Assembly: GCA_017417105.1 (NCBI GenBank)
Contig: JAFPZU010000007.1
Coordinates: 1 to 33,940, forward strand
DNA: 33,940 bases
Origin: Lachnospiraceae bacterium
Lineage (GTDB): Bacteria; Bacillota; Clostridia; Lachnospirales; Lachnospiraceae
Direction: 5' to 3'
Part shown: positions 17,212 through 26,869 of the stretch, one piece after another
Layout: the number at the start of each line of letters is the position of its first letter
Position numbering within the stretch: the stretch's first letter is position 1
Notes under the pieces: generated by a model
Database searches by the model: none
Told to the model about the DNA's origin: nothing
What the model saw: the letters and a program-made list of their open reading frames with translations, nothing else
Program-made: the position numbers and the translations under genes

Positions 17212-18186
17212 ATGACGAAAAAGGAGTTTAAGAAGAAAGAGATTATCTTTCGCGAGGGTGATACGGGCGATACCCTGTACCAGATAAATGATGGCGCGGT
17301 AGGTATCTACGCGTCCTACGGAGACAGCGACCAGAGACTGCTCACAGAGCTTTCAAAGGGAAAGATCTTTGGCGAGATGGCCGTTATAGAAGCATATCCC
17401 AGAAGCGCTACCGCGGTTGCGCTTGAGGATACTGAGGTAGATGAGATAAGCGCAGGGGAGTACGGTGATTATTTCAAGGATCGTCCCGACAAGCTCATGG
17501 AGATCATGAGAAGCCTCGGCGGACGTCTTCGCGACCTTACAGCAGACTTTGACGAGGTAAGCAGCGCCATCAAACAGGTAGATGACGGCGAAGGTCAGGA
17601 TAAGAGCGAGGGACTTGTCGACAAGATAAAGAAGTTCGCGGACGTGTTCAAGAAGAGCAAGTCAGCCGATGCCGTAAGTGCAGAGAGCCTGAGAAAGCTG
17701 GAGCAGAGCGGACACTCTGACGGATTCAACACAAAGGTTGAGACATATAACAAGGGCACCATCATCTTCAAAGACGGCGAAGACGGCGAGTGCATGTACG
17801 ATGTTCATTACGGATCGGTAGGCATATATGTGGATTACGGCAAGGATTCCGAGAAGCTTGTTACTAAGCTCGGAGTTAATCAGTTTTTCGGAGAGCTGGG
17901 ACTTGTTGAGGACGTAAGACGCAGCGCGACAGCTGTTGTTCTCGAGGACGGAACGACTCTTGAGATCATAGATTTCCCCAGCCTTCTTGATATCTTCAAG
18001 CAGAATCCTCCTAAATTCCAGATGATACTCGAGCATCTTTCCTACAGACTGAGGAAGCTTACCAAGGACTATCTTGAAGCCTGCGGCATCATGTACCGTA
18101 TATACGAGTCCGGATACAAGGGCGCGGGTCTTGAGGGGGATCTTAAAAACGATGTAAAGGACTATCTCGGACATATTTATGAATGA
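17212..18186 (+). CDS. Protein of two tandem cyclic-nucleotide-binding domains
   Basis: The 324-residue protein consists of two cNMP-binding (Crp-type beta-barrel) domains, about residues 5-115 and 175-290, joined by a charged, mostly helical linker. Each carries a phosphate-binding-cassette-like motif: FGEMAVIEAYPRSATA in the first and FGELGLVEDVRRSATA in the second. The arginine before SATA is the residue that usually contacts the cyclic phosphate. There is no HTH, kinase, cyclase or membrane domain, so output is probably through protein contacts. ATG 17212 is chosen because AAAGGTGG lies about eight bases upstream; a GTG at 17200 is also in frame. The next gene overlaps its 3' end by eight bases. 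A link to the kinase just upstream is an inference. Confidence 0.88.
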   Translation: MTKKEFKKKEIIFREGDTGDTLYQINDGAVGIYASYGDSDQRLLTELSKGKIFGEMAVIEAYPRSATAVALEDTEVDEISAGEYGDYFKDRPDKLMEIMRSLGGRLRDLTADFDEVSSAIKQVDDGEGQDKSEGLVDKIKKFADVFKKSKSADAVSAESLRKLEQSGHSDGFNTKVETYNKGTIIFKDGEDGECMYDVHYGSVGIYVDYGKDSEKLVTKLGVNQFFGELGLVEDVRRSATAVVLEDGTTLEIIDFPSLLDIFKQNPPKFQMILEHLSYRLRKLTKDYLEACGIMYRIYESGYKGAGLEGDLKNDVKDYLGHIYE

Positions 18187-18958
18187 TATAAAGAAACCTT
18201 TGATCCAGGTGCAGCCCAGATATGATTTTCGCGATGACTGGGAAGCCCTGGCAGAAAAAGAAGATCTTTATTATGAAGCCCTTGACTTTTCAACACAGCC
18301 TGCTCTCACTGAGGGCGGGCTGTTTGAAGAATACAGGGAGTGGTATTCTTCAAACAAAAGGACAAGCTCCGTTCACGGATGCTTCATAGACGTAAATCCT
18401 GCCAGCGGGGATCCGGCATTCAGGGATCTTTCAAAAAGACGGTGTGAGGAGAGCTGCAGGACGGCTTCTCTGATCGGGGCAAAGAATGTAGTCTTTCATT
18501 CCAGCTGCTTCCCTTTTTTAAGAGGGATATATCTTGATGTGTGGGTGAAAAGGTGCGCTGATTTCTATCTGGAAATGGCAGAGAGATACAAGGTCAGGAT
18601 CTTCATTGAAAACAGTATGGATATAGATGCAGGCCCGATAAAGGCTCTGATGAGAGCTGTTAACGATGAAAGAGTCGGGGTCTGCCTTGATATAGGGCAT
18701 GCAAATTATTCAAGTATTCCCATCAGACAGTGGTTTGAGGAACTGGGGGAATGGATAGGGTATATCCATCTTTCGGACAATAAGGGCGTGTATGATGATC
18801 ATATAATGCTGGGTGAGGGTACTATCGACTGGGAGGAAGCTGACAGCCTCTGGAGGGGGCTTAAAAGGGATACTGTCATTACGATAGAGGTTAATGGCGT
18901 GGCGGCTTCTGAAGCAGCAGTCACGTTTTTAAGAGAACATGGTTACTTTGGGATGTAA
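18179..18958 (+). CDS. TIM-barrel sugar phosphate isomerase/epimerase-like protein
   Basis: The 259-residue protein belongs to the AP-endonuclease-2/xylose-isomerase-like TIM barrel superfamily, whose members isomerise or epimerise sugars or polyols using a divalent metal. Candidate metal ligands are in FIENSMD, CLDIGHAN, YIHLSDN and the EGTIDWEE segment, matching the usual Glu/Asp/His set. The exact substrate cannot be told. The ATG overlaps the end of the cNMP-binding gene, which suggests translational coupling. The next gene, a beta-galactosidase, starts 21 bases downstream, consistent with a role in sugar use. Confidence 0.8.
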   Translation: MNDIKKPLIQVQPRYDFRDDWEALAEKEDLYYEALDFSTQPALTEGGLFEEYREWYSSNKRTSSVHGCFIDVNPASGDPAFRDLSKRRCEESCRTASLIGAKNVVFHSSCFPFLRGIYLDVWVKRCADFYLEMAERYKVRIFIENSMDIDAGPIKALMRAVNDERVGVCLDIGHANYSSIPIRQWFEELGEWIGYIHLSDNKGVYDDHIMLGEGTIDWEEADSLWRGLKRDTVITIEVNGVAASEAAVTFLREHGYFGM

Positions 18959-18979
18959 GGCTTAAAAAAGGAGGAAGGT

Positions 18980-21900
18980 ATGGCGATCTTTGATGAAAAA
19001 TTATTGGCGGATCCGGAGTTTTTCAAGGAAAACACCATCCCCGCCCATGCGGACATAAAGTATTACCGTGATGAGGAGGAGATGAAAAGAGAGAGCTCCG
19101 GATTTCTTTATTCCATGGACGGGATGTGGAAGTTCCGGTGGTTCAAGACGGTAAAGGAGGCCTGTCCCGATTTTTATTCCATGGACTTTGACTGTCATGC
19201 CTGGGATGACATACAGGTGCCGGGGTGCATAGAGATGCAGGGCTACGGACAGGTGACCTACCTGAACACCCAGTATATGTGGGAAGCCCGTGAGGAAGTT
19301 GAGCCCGGCGAGATACCCACTGAATATAATCCGGTAGGAGAGTACGTAAGATATTTCACAGTGCCCGGGGAGCTTAACGACCGCCCTGTCTGCGTAAGGT
19401 TCGACGGCGTTGAAACTGCCATGGCGCTCTGGATAAACGGCCACTATGTTGGATACTCCGAGGATTCCTTTACTCCTGCGGAGTTTGACCTTACCGAGTT
19501 CATAGATTACAAAGGCGAGAATAAGCTTTCTGTCGCCGTATTCAGGTTTTCTTCCGCTTCCTGGCTTGAGGATCAGGATTTCTTCAGATTTACCGGCATC
19601 TTCAGGAAGGTCACTTTGTTTACAATACCAGATGTTCATGTGGAGGATATGGAGGTAAAGACGGAGCTTGACGCTAAGTATCAGGATGCCACACTTCATA
19701 TAGCTTTAACACTTTCAGCTGAAGGAAAGATTAAATACGAGCTTAATGATCCTGCGGGAGGTAACGTATTAAAGGCGAATAAAAAGACTGGGATGGATGT
19801 TCTTATTGACCATAAGATCGAAAAGCCCCTCAAGTGGTCTGCGGAGAAGCCTTACCTCTATGATCTTATAATCAGAGTGTACGATAAAGAGGACAACCTT
19901 CAGGAAGTTATCGCTCAGAAGGTGGGCTTCAGAAAGATTGAGATAAAGGCGCACAAACTCCTTATCAACGGGAAGAGGATCGTCTTCTACGGAGCAAACC
20001 GTCATGAATTCTCGGATGTTGTCGGACGGGCCATAAGCGAGTATGAGATCGACGAAGATCTCATGAATATGAAAAAGAATAATATAAACGCCATAAGAAC
20101 CTGTCATTACCCAAATCAGAGCCATTTCTACGATATGTGCGACAGGCTTGGCTTCTACGTCATAGACGAGACAAATCTGGAGACCCACGGAACCTGGGAT
20201 GCCATAATAAGGGGCTTAAAGCCTCTTGAGTACGCCGTGCCCGGAGACAGGGAGGAATATCTTGAGAACGTCCTGGATCGCGGTCATAACATGTACATGA
20301 GGGATAAGAACCATCCGTCGGTACTTATCTGGTCGCTTGGAAATGAGTCTTACGGCGGAAAGGTTCTGAAGAAGTTCCACGATGCTTTCAAGGGATGGGA
20401 TGACACCCGTCCGATCCATTATGAGGGTGTGGTAAACGACACGAGATATCCGGAGACAACGGATATAGCCTCCAATATGTACTGGAGTGTTGAAGCGCTG
20501 AAGAAATATCTTAAGAAAAACCGTAAAAAGCCTCTTATCAGCGCCGAATACGTGCATGCAATGGGAAATTCCACCGGCGGCATGAAGCTCTATACTGACC
20601 TTATGGATGAGGATCCTCTGTACCAGGGAGGTTTTGTCTGGGACTACATCGACCAGGCCATAAGGAATAAGGACCGTTACGGCAGGTAGTACGAGGGCTA
20701 CGGCGGTGACTTTAACGACAGACCGAATGACGGAAACTTCTCCGGAGACGGCATCTGCTATGCAAAGGACAGGAAACCGTCCCCCAAGATGCAGGATGTT
20801 AAATACAACTACAGACCGCTTAAGATAGAAGCTGACGCCAAGGGCTTTACGATAACCAACAGACATCTTTTCACCAATGCCTCGGAGTATCTTTGCTGCA
20901 TAAGCATACTGGCAAACGGGAAAGAGATAGAAACCCTGGCCGAGACCTTCAGCGTGGAGCCTCTTTCCACTTCAAAGTTTAAGTGGCCCATGAAGCTTCC
21001 CGACGAGAAAGGTGTTGAATATGTTATAACCCTCTCCTTTGTACTGAAGCATGGCAGACCCTATGCCGGTATGGGACATGAAGTTGCCTGGGGGCAGTAT
21101 GTATATGGTACCATGGCAAAGCCGGAGCATACCGGGGCGAAGTTTAAGATAGTCCACGGCATGAACGGAACAGGAGTGTACGGGAAGGACTTTTCCGCAA
21201 TGTTCTCCCTGCTGCAGGGCGGGCTTATCTCCTATAAATACGGCGGAAAAGAGCTTATAGAAAAGATACCCCGTCCCAACTTCTGGCGGGCCATGACGGA
21301 TAACGACATTGCAAACATGCAGCCTTCAAGAAGCGCCCAGTGGAAGACGGCTTCCGAATTTGCAAGCATTAAATATTATGACAAAAAGCTTGAGGTTGAG
21401 GTGCCTAAGATAAAGGAGAGAAGGAACAGCGTAGATGTGACCTTTACCTATCACCTTCCCACAACACCGAAAAAGCTTGTGACGGTGACCTATACCGTAC
21501 ATGCCGACGGCTGGACGGATGTGGAAATGAGCATGCCGAGAACGGATGATATCGGAGAACTTCCGGAATATTCAATGATGTTTACACTGGATGCGGATTA
21601 CAGTACGCTCTGCTGGTACGGACAGGGACCCGAAGAGACTTATGTGGACAGAAGCTGCGGGAAGCTTGGCATTTATTATGCGGAAGCAGAGGACATGATG
21701 GCCAAATATTTAAGGCCGCAGGAGTCCGGAGCCCATATGGACGTGCGACTTGCGACTCTTACCAATGAGACAGGCCGGGGGATAAGCATTATGGGTGATA
21801 AGCTCATGGTGTCGGCGCTTCCTTACAAGCCTTCAGAGATAGAGAATGCAGACCATCACTTCGACCTGCCGGAGGTTCATTATACCTACTTAAGAGTAGG

Positions 21901-22015
21901 TCTTGGACAGATGGGGGTTGCAGGAGACGATACCTGGGGTGCAAGAACCCTTCCGCAGTATATGATCAATAATAAAAAAGCCCTGAAGCTTAAATTCTCC
22001 TTCAAAGGGATATAA
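18980..22015 (+). pseudogene. lacZ: GH2 beta-galactosidase (LacZ type) interrupted by one in-frame TAG
   Basis: Read through codon 570, this frame gives about 1011 residues, the normal size of LacZ-type GH2 beta-galactosidases, which hydrolyse lactose and other beta-galactosides. The N-terminal sugar-binding and Ig-like domains come first, then the TIM barrel with acid/base E456 (GNES) and nucleophile E523 (SAEYVHAMGNS). A single TAG at 20687-20689 stops translation 46 codons later. The same frame continues without a break into YGGDFNDRPNDGNF and the C-terminal beta-galactosidase small-chain domains up to TAA 22015. A restart at ATG 20789 lacks a ribosome binding site. As it stands the product is a 569-residue fragment, so the gene is a recent pseudogene, a sequencing error, or read by TAG suppression. 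A strong GGAGGAAGG precedes the ATG. Confidence 0.9.
20687..20689 (+). other. In-frame amber codon inside lacZ
   Basis: The TAG falls between YGR and YEGYGGDF, a well conserved stretch of GH2 beta-galactosidases. GAG, CAG, AAG and TGG are each one substitution away. No frameshift or insertion accompanies it. TAG is not used as a stop by any of the 28 other gene ends checked in this window. Confidence 0.95.
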
Positions 22016-22021
22016 GGCCTG

Positions 22022-23617
22022 GTGAGAGACGGGGCAAAAAAAAGAACGATGATAAGAACGCAGCTGGCAGCGGTATTCATACTGCTGCTGGTTGCTGTTT
22101 TTCTGGCAGTGTTTCTTCTAAACACTGTTTTCCTGCAGCGATACTACATCACCAATAAGAAAAAGCAGATAGAAAGCTCATATGCTAGCATGGACAGCCT
22201 CTCGGAAACCTACGATACGGATTCGGAGGATTTCAGGGATGGCGTTGATCACCTTGCGACAGAGTACGGCCTTGTGGTTGTAGTTGCGGATTCCGGCATG
22301 CAGATCCTTTATTCTACCGCAAGGGAATCAGAGAAGATGGCATCAAGGCTTCTCTGGAAGATAGTATCCGGAGATCCAAAAAATGAGCCTGGAAACGAGC
22401 CTCCCGAAAAGCCCCCGGAGGAAAGGGCAGAGGGGGAGGAAGGGGGTAAGAAACCGCCTGCTCCCGATCACGAGGGAGAAAAGATGAAAGAAAAGGAGGA
22501 GATCCTGGCCTCCAATGATAAATACAGGATCACCTCCAGTACCGATCCTGCAATGAGGACTGATTTCATTGAGCTTTGGGGTTATCTTTCAAACGGCAAT
22601 CTGATCTTTATAAGGACACCCCTTGAGAGTATCAGGGAGAGTGCCGCCATAGCGACAAAGTTCATGCTTTATATCGCTCTGTTCATAGCATTTCTTGGGG
22701 CGGTTGTCATGTGGTTTGTATCAAAGCGCATCACCGATCCGATCCTTGAACTGACCCGGATATCGGACAGGATGGCTCACCTTGATTTTGACGCAAGGTA
22801 TGAAAATAACGTTAATAATGAGATAGGTGAGCTGGGTCTTCATATGAACGATATGGCAAGCCAGCTTGAAACTGCCATATCTGAGCTTAAGAGCGCCAAC
22901 ATAGAGTTACAGCAGGATATAGAGAAGAAAGAGAAGATCGAGAGCATGAGGAGTGAATTCATATCGAATGTCTCCCATGAATTAAAGACTCCGATAGCTC
23001 TTATATCCGGCTATGCGGAAGGGCTTAAAGACGGGATAGCGGATGATGAGGAAAGCCGTAAGGAATACCTTGGGGTAATAATCGACGAATCAGAAAAGAT
23101 GAGCAGGCTTGTGACCAAGCTGCTGGAGCTTAATCATATAGAGTTCGGCAATAATCCGGCGAAGATGGAAAGATTTGATATCGTGCCTTTGATATCAGGG
23201 GTGACGGAAAGTTCGGAGATACTTGCAAAGCAGTTCGGAGCGGATATTGAACTTAAAATACAGTCTCCCTTATATGTATGGAGTGACGAACAGAAGACGG
23301 AGACAGTCTTTACCAATTATCTTACAAATGCCATACACTATTCGGGCGGGGATAAGCACATAGAGGTAACGGCAGAGGATAAGGGCGAAAATATCCGGAT
23401 AGAGGTCAGAAATGCCGGAGATCCCATACCTTCCGATGCCATAGAAAGAATATGGGATAAGTTCTATAAGGTGGACAAGGCCCGTACCAGAGAGGTTGGC
23501 GGGACAGGCGTCGGGCTTTCCATAGTCAGGGCTGTCATGAATACTTTGAATAAACCCTGCGGTGTGATAAACTATGATGACGGCGTCGGATTCTGGTTTG
23601 AACTTGAAAAGGGCTGA
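22022..23617 (+). CDS. Membrane sensor histidine kinase
   Basis: The 531-residue protein has an N-terminal membrane helix (about residues 14-36), an extracytoplasmic sensor region (about 40-210) with a Pro/Glu/Lys-rich stretch (about 120-165), and a second helix (about 218-240). A HAMP domain, a coiled-coil, a HisKA domain with phospho-acceptor H319 (VSHELKTP) and an HATPase_c domain follow, the last with the N box (TNAIHYS) and the glycine-rich GGTGVGLSIV. It should autophosphorylate and pass phosphate to a response regulator, but none is encoded beside it. The GTG at 22022 is seven bases after lacZ with weak AAGG; ATG 22049 (MIRTQL) is an alternative start. The next gene encodes a lipoprotein that could act with it. 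Confidence 0.92.
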   Translation: MRDGAKKRTMIRTQLAAVFILLLVAVFLAVFLLNTVFLQRYYITNKKKQIESSYASMDSLSETYDTDSEDFRDGVDHLATEYGLVVVVADSGMQILYSTARESEKMASRLLWKIVSGDPKNEPGNEPPEKPPEERAEGEEGGKKPPAPDHEGEKMKEKEEILASNDKYRITSSTDPAMRTDFIELWGYLSNGNLIFIRTPLESIRESAAIATKFMLYIALFIAFLGAVVMWFVSKRITDPILELTRISDRMAHLDFDARYENNVNNEIGELGLHMNDMASQLETAISELKSANIELQQDIEKKEKIESMRSEFISNVSHELKTPIALISGYAEGLKDGIADDEESRKEYLGVIIDESEKMSRLVTKLLELNHIEFGNNPAKMERFDIVPLISGVTESSEILAKQFGADIELKIQSPLYVWSDEQKTETVFTNYLTNAIHYSGGDKHIEVTAEDKGENIRIEVRNAGDPIPSDAIERIWDKFYKVDKARTREVGGTGVGLSIVRAVMNTLNKPCGVINYDDGVGFWFELEKG

Positions 23618-23661
23618 CAGGCGCGTGCCGGGGTTATTGATACCGAACGAGGGAATAAGAA

Positions 23662-24432
23662 ATGAAGAAACTGATATTTGTTCTTAATATGTGCTTCGTA
23701 GCCGCGATGCTTTTATTCACGGGCTGCGGCGCTCCCGGGGTAAACATCTCCGATGAGGACGTTAAAAGAGTGGCGGATTACTCTTCGGACATAGTAAGCC
23801 AGCATAATGACAAGTCGGATTCGAGACTTGTGGATCTTTATACCGTAAAGAAAAAATACAGGGATCAGCTGGATCTTGAGATAAAGAGGCAGAATTTCAG
23901 AGCCTTGGAACAGGCGGCGATGCAGACTGAAGACGGCTCTGCTTCTGGATCCGGATCGGGATCCGGCAGCGGGGAGGAAGAAGTTCCCGCTGAACCGGAG
24001 ATCAGCCTTGCAGAGGCCGTAGGGGTACCGGAATTTGAAATCTACTATACCGACTACGAGGTAAGCAGATCCTATCCGACTGCGGGCCCGACGGTTTCTG
24101 AGGATGATGTTTATATGGGGATGACCGCTGCCGCAGGAGATACGCTTCTTATCATGCATTTTAATATATCCAATACCGAGGGCAATGACAGAGACTGCAA
24201 CATAATGAGCAGAAGACCGACCTTCAGGGTTAAGATAAACGGAGAGAATCATACTGTGCAGCAGACGATCCTTCCGGATGATCTTTCGAAATTTGAGGAG
24301 ACCATACCGGCCTACAGCTCTTCGGATGCGGTGCTTATATCTGAAGTATCGGAGAGTACGGCTGCAGCCATAGATTCCCTGTCACTGATAGTCAGGTCAG
24401 CCGAAAGCCGGCCGGAATATAAACTGGAGTAA
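23662..24432 (+). CDS. Lipoprotein with DUF4352-like domain
   Basis: The 256-residue protein has a signal peptide and lipobox FTGC with C22, so it is predicted to be lipid-anchored outside the cell. After a helical region it has a flexible Gly-Ser repeat linker (about residues 92-105) and acidic residues. The C-terminal part (about 140-250) has the beta-strand pattern of DUF4352/telomere-like Ig domains of lipoproteins (HFNISN, FRVKING, EETIPAYSSSDAVLI). The function is unknown. It lies 44 bases after the histidine kinase and four bases before metA. A role as sensor partner for the kinase is possible but inferred. Confidence 0.75.
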   Translation: MKKLIFVLNMCFVAAMLLFTGCGAPGVNISDEDVKRVADYSSDIVSQHNDKSDSRLVDLYTVKKKYRDQLDLEIKRQNFRALEQAAMQTEDGSASGSGSGSGSGEEEVPAEPEISLAEAVGVPEFEIYYTDYEVSRSYPTAGPTVSEDDVYMGMTAAAGDTLLIMHFNISNTEGNDRDCNIMSRRPTFRVKINGENHTVQQTILPDDLSKFEETIPAYSSSDAVLISEVSESTAAAIDSLSLIVRSAESRPEYKLE

Positions 24433-24436
24433 TACG

Positions 24437-25435
24437 ATGCCTATCTGTGTACAGAAAGATCTGCCGGCAAGAGAGATCCTGGAGAATGAAAACATCTTTA
24501 CCATGGAGCCTGAACGCTCCATGCATCAGGATATAAGACCTTTGGAAATCTGCATCTTAAACCTCATGCCCCTTAAGGAGGATACGGAGCTTCAGCTTCT
24601 TCGGGCTATGTCGAATACCCCTCTGCAGATCAATGTAACCCTCATGATAGTTAAGAGCCATGTGTCGAAGAATGCATCGGTCAATCACCTCAATCAGTTT
24701 TATAAAACCTGGGACGAGATAAAAGGATCCAGCTTTGACGGAGTCATAATCACAGGGGCTCCGGTTGAACTCATGGAGTTTGAGGAAGTGGATTACTGGG
24801 ATGAGCTAAAGGAGATATTTGAGTGGACCAAAACCCATGTGACTTCAACCCTTCACGTCTGCTGGGGAGCGCAGGCCGCCCTCTACTATCATTACGGACT
24901 TCCGAAGCACACCTTTGATACAAAGCTTTTCGGGGTATACAGGCACAGGGTAAGGAACAGGAAGGATCCTCTGGTTCGGGGCTTTGACGATATGTTTTAT
25001 ATTCCTCATTCAAGATATACGGAGGTCAGAAGCGAGGATATCCACGCCTCAGATAAGCTTACAGTGCTTGCTGAAGGGGATAATAAAGCCGGGGTCTGTC
25101 TTTGCACCGCAATGGGAGGCAGGCAGGTGTTTATCTTCGGACATCCGGAGTATGACAGGATGACTCTTGACATGGAGTACAGGAGGGATCGGGAGAAGGG
25201 GCTTGATACGGCGCTTCCCGTTAATTATTATCCGGATGACGATCCCACTAAGAAACCCATGATGCTTTGGAGAAGCCATGCCAACATCATCTATACGAAC
25301 TGGCTTAATTACTATGTTTATCAGAATACGCCGTATGATATAGGCGGAATAATGCTTGCAAATGCGGAGCAGGAGAGATCCGGAGAAAAAGGCAGGCGTC
25401 ATGTCGGAAAAAAGAATGTAAGGAAAAGGGGATAA
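24437..25435 (+). CDS. metA: MetA-family homoserine O-acyltransferase, predicted acetyl-CoA type
   Basis: MetA activates homoserine by O-acylation in methionine synthesis. The 332-residue protein shows the nucleophile C142 (HVCWGAQAAL) and the histidine-glutamate pair in FGHPEYD. Residue 111 is glutamate (GAPVELMEF), where E. coli has glycine (GAPLGLVEF). In studied MetA proteins Glu at 111 goes with acetyl-CoA use and Gly with succinyl-CoA, so this enzyme is predicted to make O-acetylhomoserine even if labelled succinyltransferase. CTGGAG seven bases upstream supports the ATG. The purF-like gene follows after three bases. No SAM riboswitch or T-box is visible before it, as the gene is embedded in an operon. 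Confidence 0.94.
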   Translation: MPICVQKDLPAREILENENIFTMEPERSMHQDIRPLEICILNLMPLKEDTELQLLRAMSNTPLQINVTLMIVKSHVSKNASVNHLNQFYKTWDEIKGSSFDGVIITGAPVELMEFEEVDYWDELKEIFEWTKTHVTSTLHVCWGAQAALYYHYGLPKHTFDTKLFGVYRHRVRNRKDPLVRGFDDMFYIPHSRYTEVRSEDIHASDKLTVLAEGDNKAGVCLCTAMGGRQVFIFGHPEYDRMTLDMEYRRDREKGLDTALPVNYYPDDDPTKKPMMLWRSHANIIYTNWLNYYVYQNTPYDIGGIMLANAEQERSGEKGRRHVGKKNVRKRG

Positions 25436-25438
25436 GTT

Positions 25439-26857
25439 ATGGGCGGATTTTTTGCGGCGGCATTAAAAAATGACTGTGTTTTTGATCTTTACTTTGGAAC
25501 TGATTACCACTCGCATTTAGGAACAAGACGCGCGGGAATGGCTGTTTTTGACAGCAAGGACGGCTTTAACAGGGCTATACACAATATAGAAAACTCTCCT
25601 TTCAGGACAAAGTTTGAGTCTGATTTTCATGAGATGAAAGGAAATCTCGGGATAGGCTGCATTTCGGATTACGAGCCCCAGCCTCTTATCGTAAGATCCC
25701 ATCACGGAACCTATGCCATAACCACTGTAGGAAAGATAAACAATATGGAGGAGCTTTCCGAAAAGGTTATAAAGGATTCCGGCACCCATTTTTTGGAGAT
25801 GAGCGGGGGGTCGATCAATGCTACGGAGCTTGTGGCAGCCCTTATTAACCAGAAGGATAATATAATCGACGGCATAAGCTATGCCCAGGAAACCATAGAC
25901 GGCTCCATGACGATGCTGCTTTTAACACCTGCGGGGATCTACTGCGCCAGGGACAGGCTTGGAAGGACGCCGCTTACCATAGGAGTAAAGGACGAGGGGT
26001 TTTGCGCTTCCTTTGAAAAGTTTGCCTATCTTAATATGGGCTACAGGGATTATAAGGAGCTGGGACCCGGTGAGATAGTGATAATAACACCCGAGGAAGC
26101 CAGGACTCTAAAGCGTCCCGGCGATAAGATGAAGATCTGTACCTTCCTCTGGGTTTATTACGGATATCCGTCTTCGGGCTATGAGGGGGTTTCTGTTGAG
26201 GAGATGCGCTACAGATGCGGAGGACATCTTGCCGAGCGGGATAATATGACTAAAGAGGACATAGACATCGTGGCCGGGGTTCCGGACTCCGGAACGGCGC
26301 ATGCCATAGGATATGCAAACAGATCCGGAGTTCCTTTCTCAAGACCTTTTATTAAATATACGCCTACCTGGCCAAGGTCCTTCATGCCTACGATACAGTC
26401 AAGGCGTGATATGATCGCCAGGATGAAGCTGATACCGGTTCATGAGCTTATAGAGGGAAACCGTCTGCTTCTTATAGATGACTCCATTGTAAGAGGGACA
26501 CAGCTTAGGGAAACAACTCAGTTTCTCTATAATTCCGGGGCAAAGGAGGTTCATGTGAGACCTGCCTGTCCGCCTATAATGTTCGGCTGTAAATATATCA
26601 ATTTTTCAAGATCCACCTCCGAGATGGAGCTTATCGCAAGGCGGGTAGTGAACCAGGAGGAAGGTCAGGAGGTTGAGAGGGCTGTCCTCGAAGATTATGC
26701 GAATCCGGATTCCGAAAGATACGAGAGGATGCTGGAGAGCATAAGGAAGCAGCTTGGCTTTACAAGCCTTCGCTACAACAGGCTGGATGATATGCTGGAG
26801 GCCTGCAATATAGAGCGGGAAAAGCTCTGCACATACTGCTGGGACGGGAAAGAGTAA
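25439..26857 (+). CDS. PurF-family amidophosphoribosyltransferase homologue lacking Cys2
   Basis: The 472-residue protein resembles glutamine PRPP amidotransferase, the first enzyme of purine synthesis. The N-terminal Ntn domain has the fold motifs (YHSHLGTRRAG, HNIENSPFRTKF) but starts MGGFF, so the catalytic Cys after Met is glycine and glutamine hydrolysis should be absent. The PRPP-binding loop LLIDDSIVRGT (about residues 344-354) is intact. Cysteines C234, C384, C464 and C467 fall where the B. subtilis enzyme binds its 4Fe-4S cluster. No other start brings a cysteine to position 2. It may use free ammonia or another amine, or form a distinct conserved subgroup. It lies three bases after metA. 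Confidence 0.88.
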   Translation: MGGFFAAALKNDCVFDLYFGTDYHSHLGTRRAGMAVFDSKDGFNRAIHNIENSPFRTKFESDFHEMKGNLGIGCISDYEPQPLIVRSHHGTYAITTVGKINNMEELSEKVIKDSGTHFLEMSGGSINATELVAALINQKDNIIDGISYAQETIDGSMTMLLLTPAGIYCARDRLGRTPLTIGVKDEGFCASFEKFAYLNMGYRDYKELGPGEIVIITPEEARTLKRPGDKMKICTFLWVYYGYPSSGYEGVSVEEMRYRCGGHLAERDNMTKEDIDIVAGVPDSGTAHAIGYANRSGVPFSRPFIKYTPTWPRSFMPTIQSRRDMIARMKLIPVHELIEGNRLLLIDDSIVRGTQLRETTQFLYNSGAKEVHVRPACPPIMFGCKYINFSRSTSEMELIARRVVNQEEGQEVERAVLEDYANPDSERYERMLESIRKQLGFTSLRYNRLDDMLEACNIEREKLCTYCWDGKE

Positions 26858-26869
26858 CTTTATCAACTG

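Noticed and set aside
20789..22015. Separate gene in the second half of lacZ
   Set aside because: It is in the same frame as the first half with no ribosome binding site at 20789, so it is the 3' part of one gene.
24437..25435. MetA as homoserine O-succinyltransferase
   Set aside because: Glu at residue 111 predicts acetyl-CoA specificity instead.
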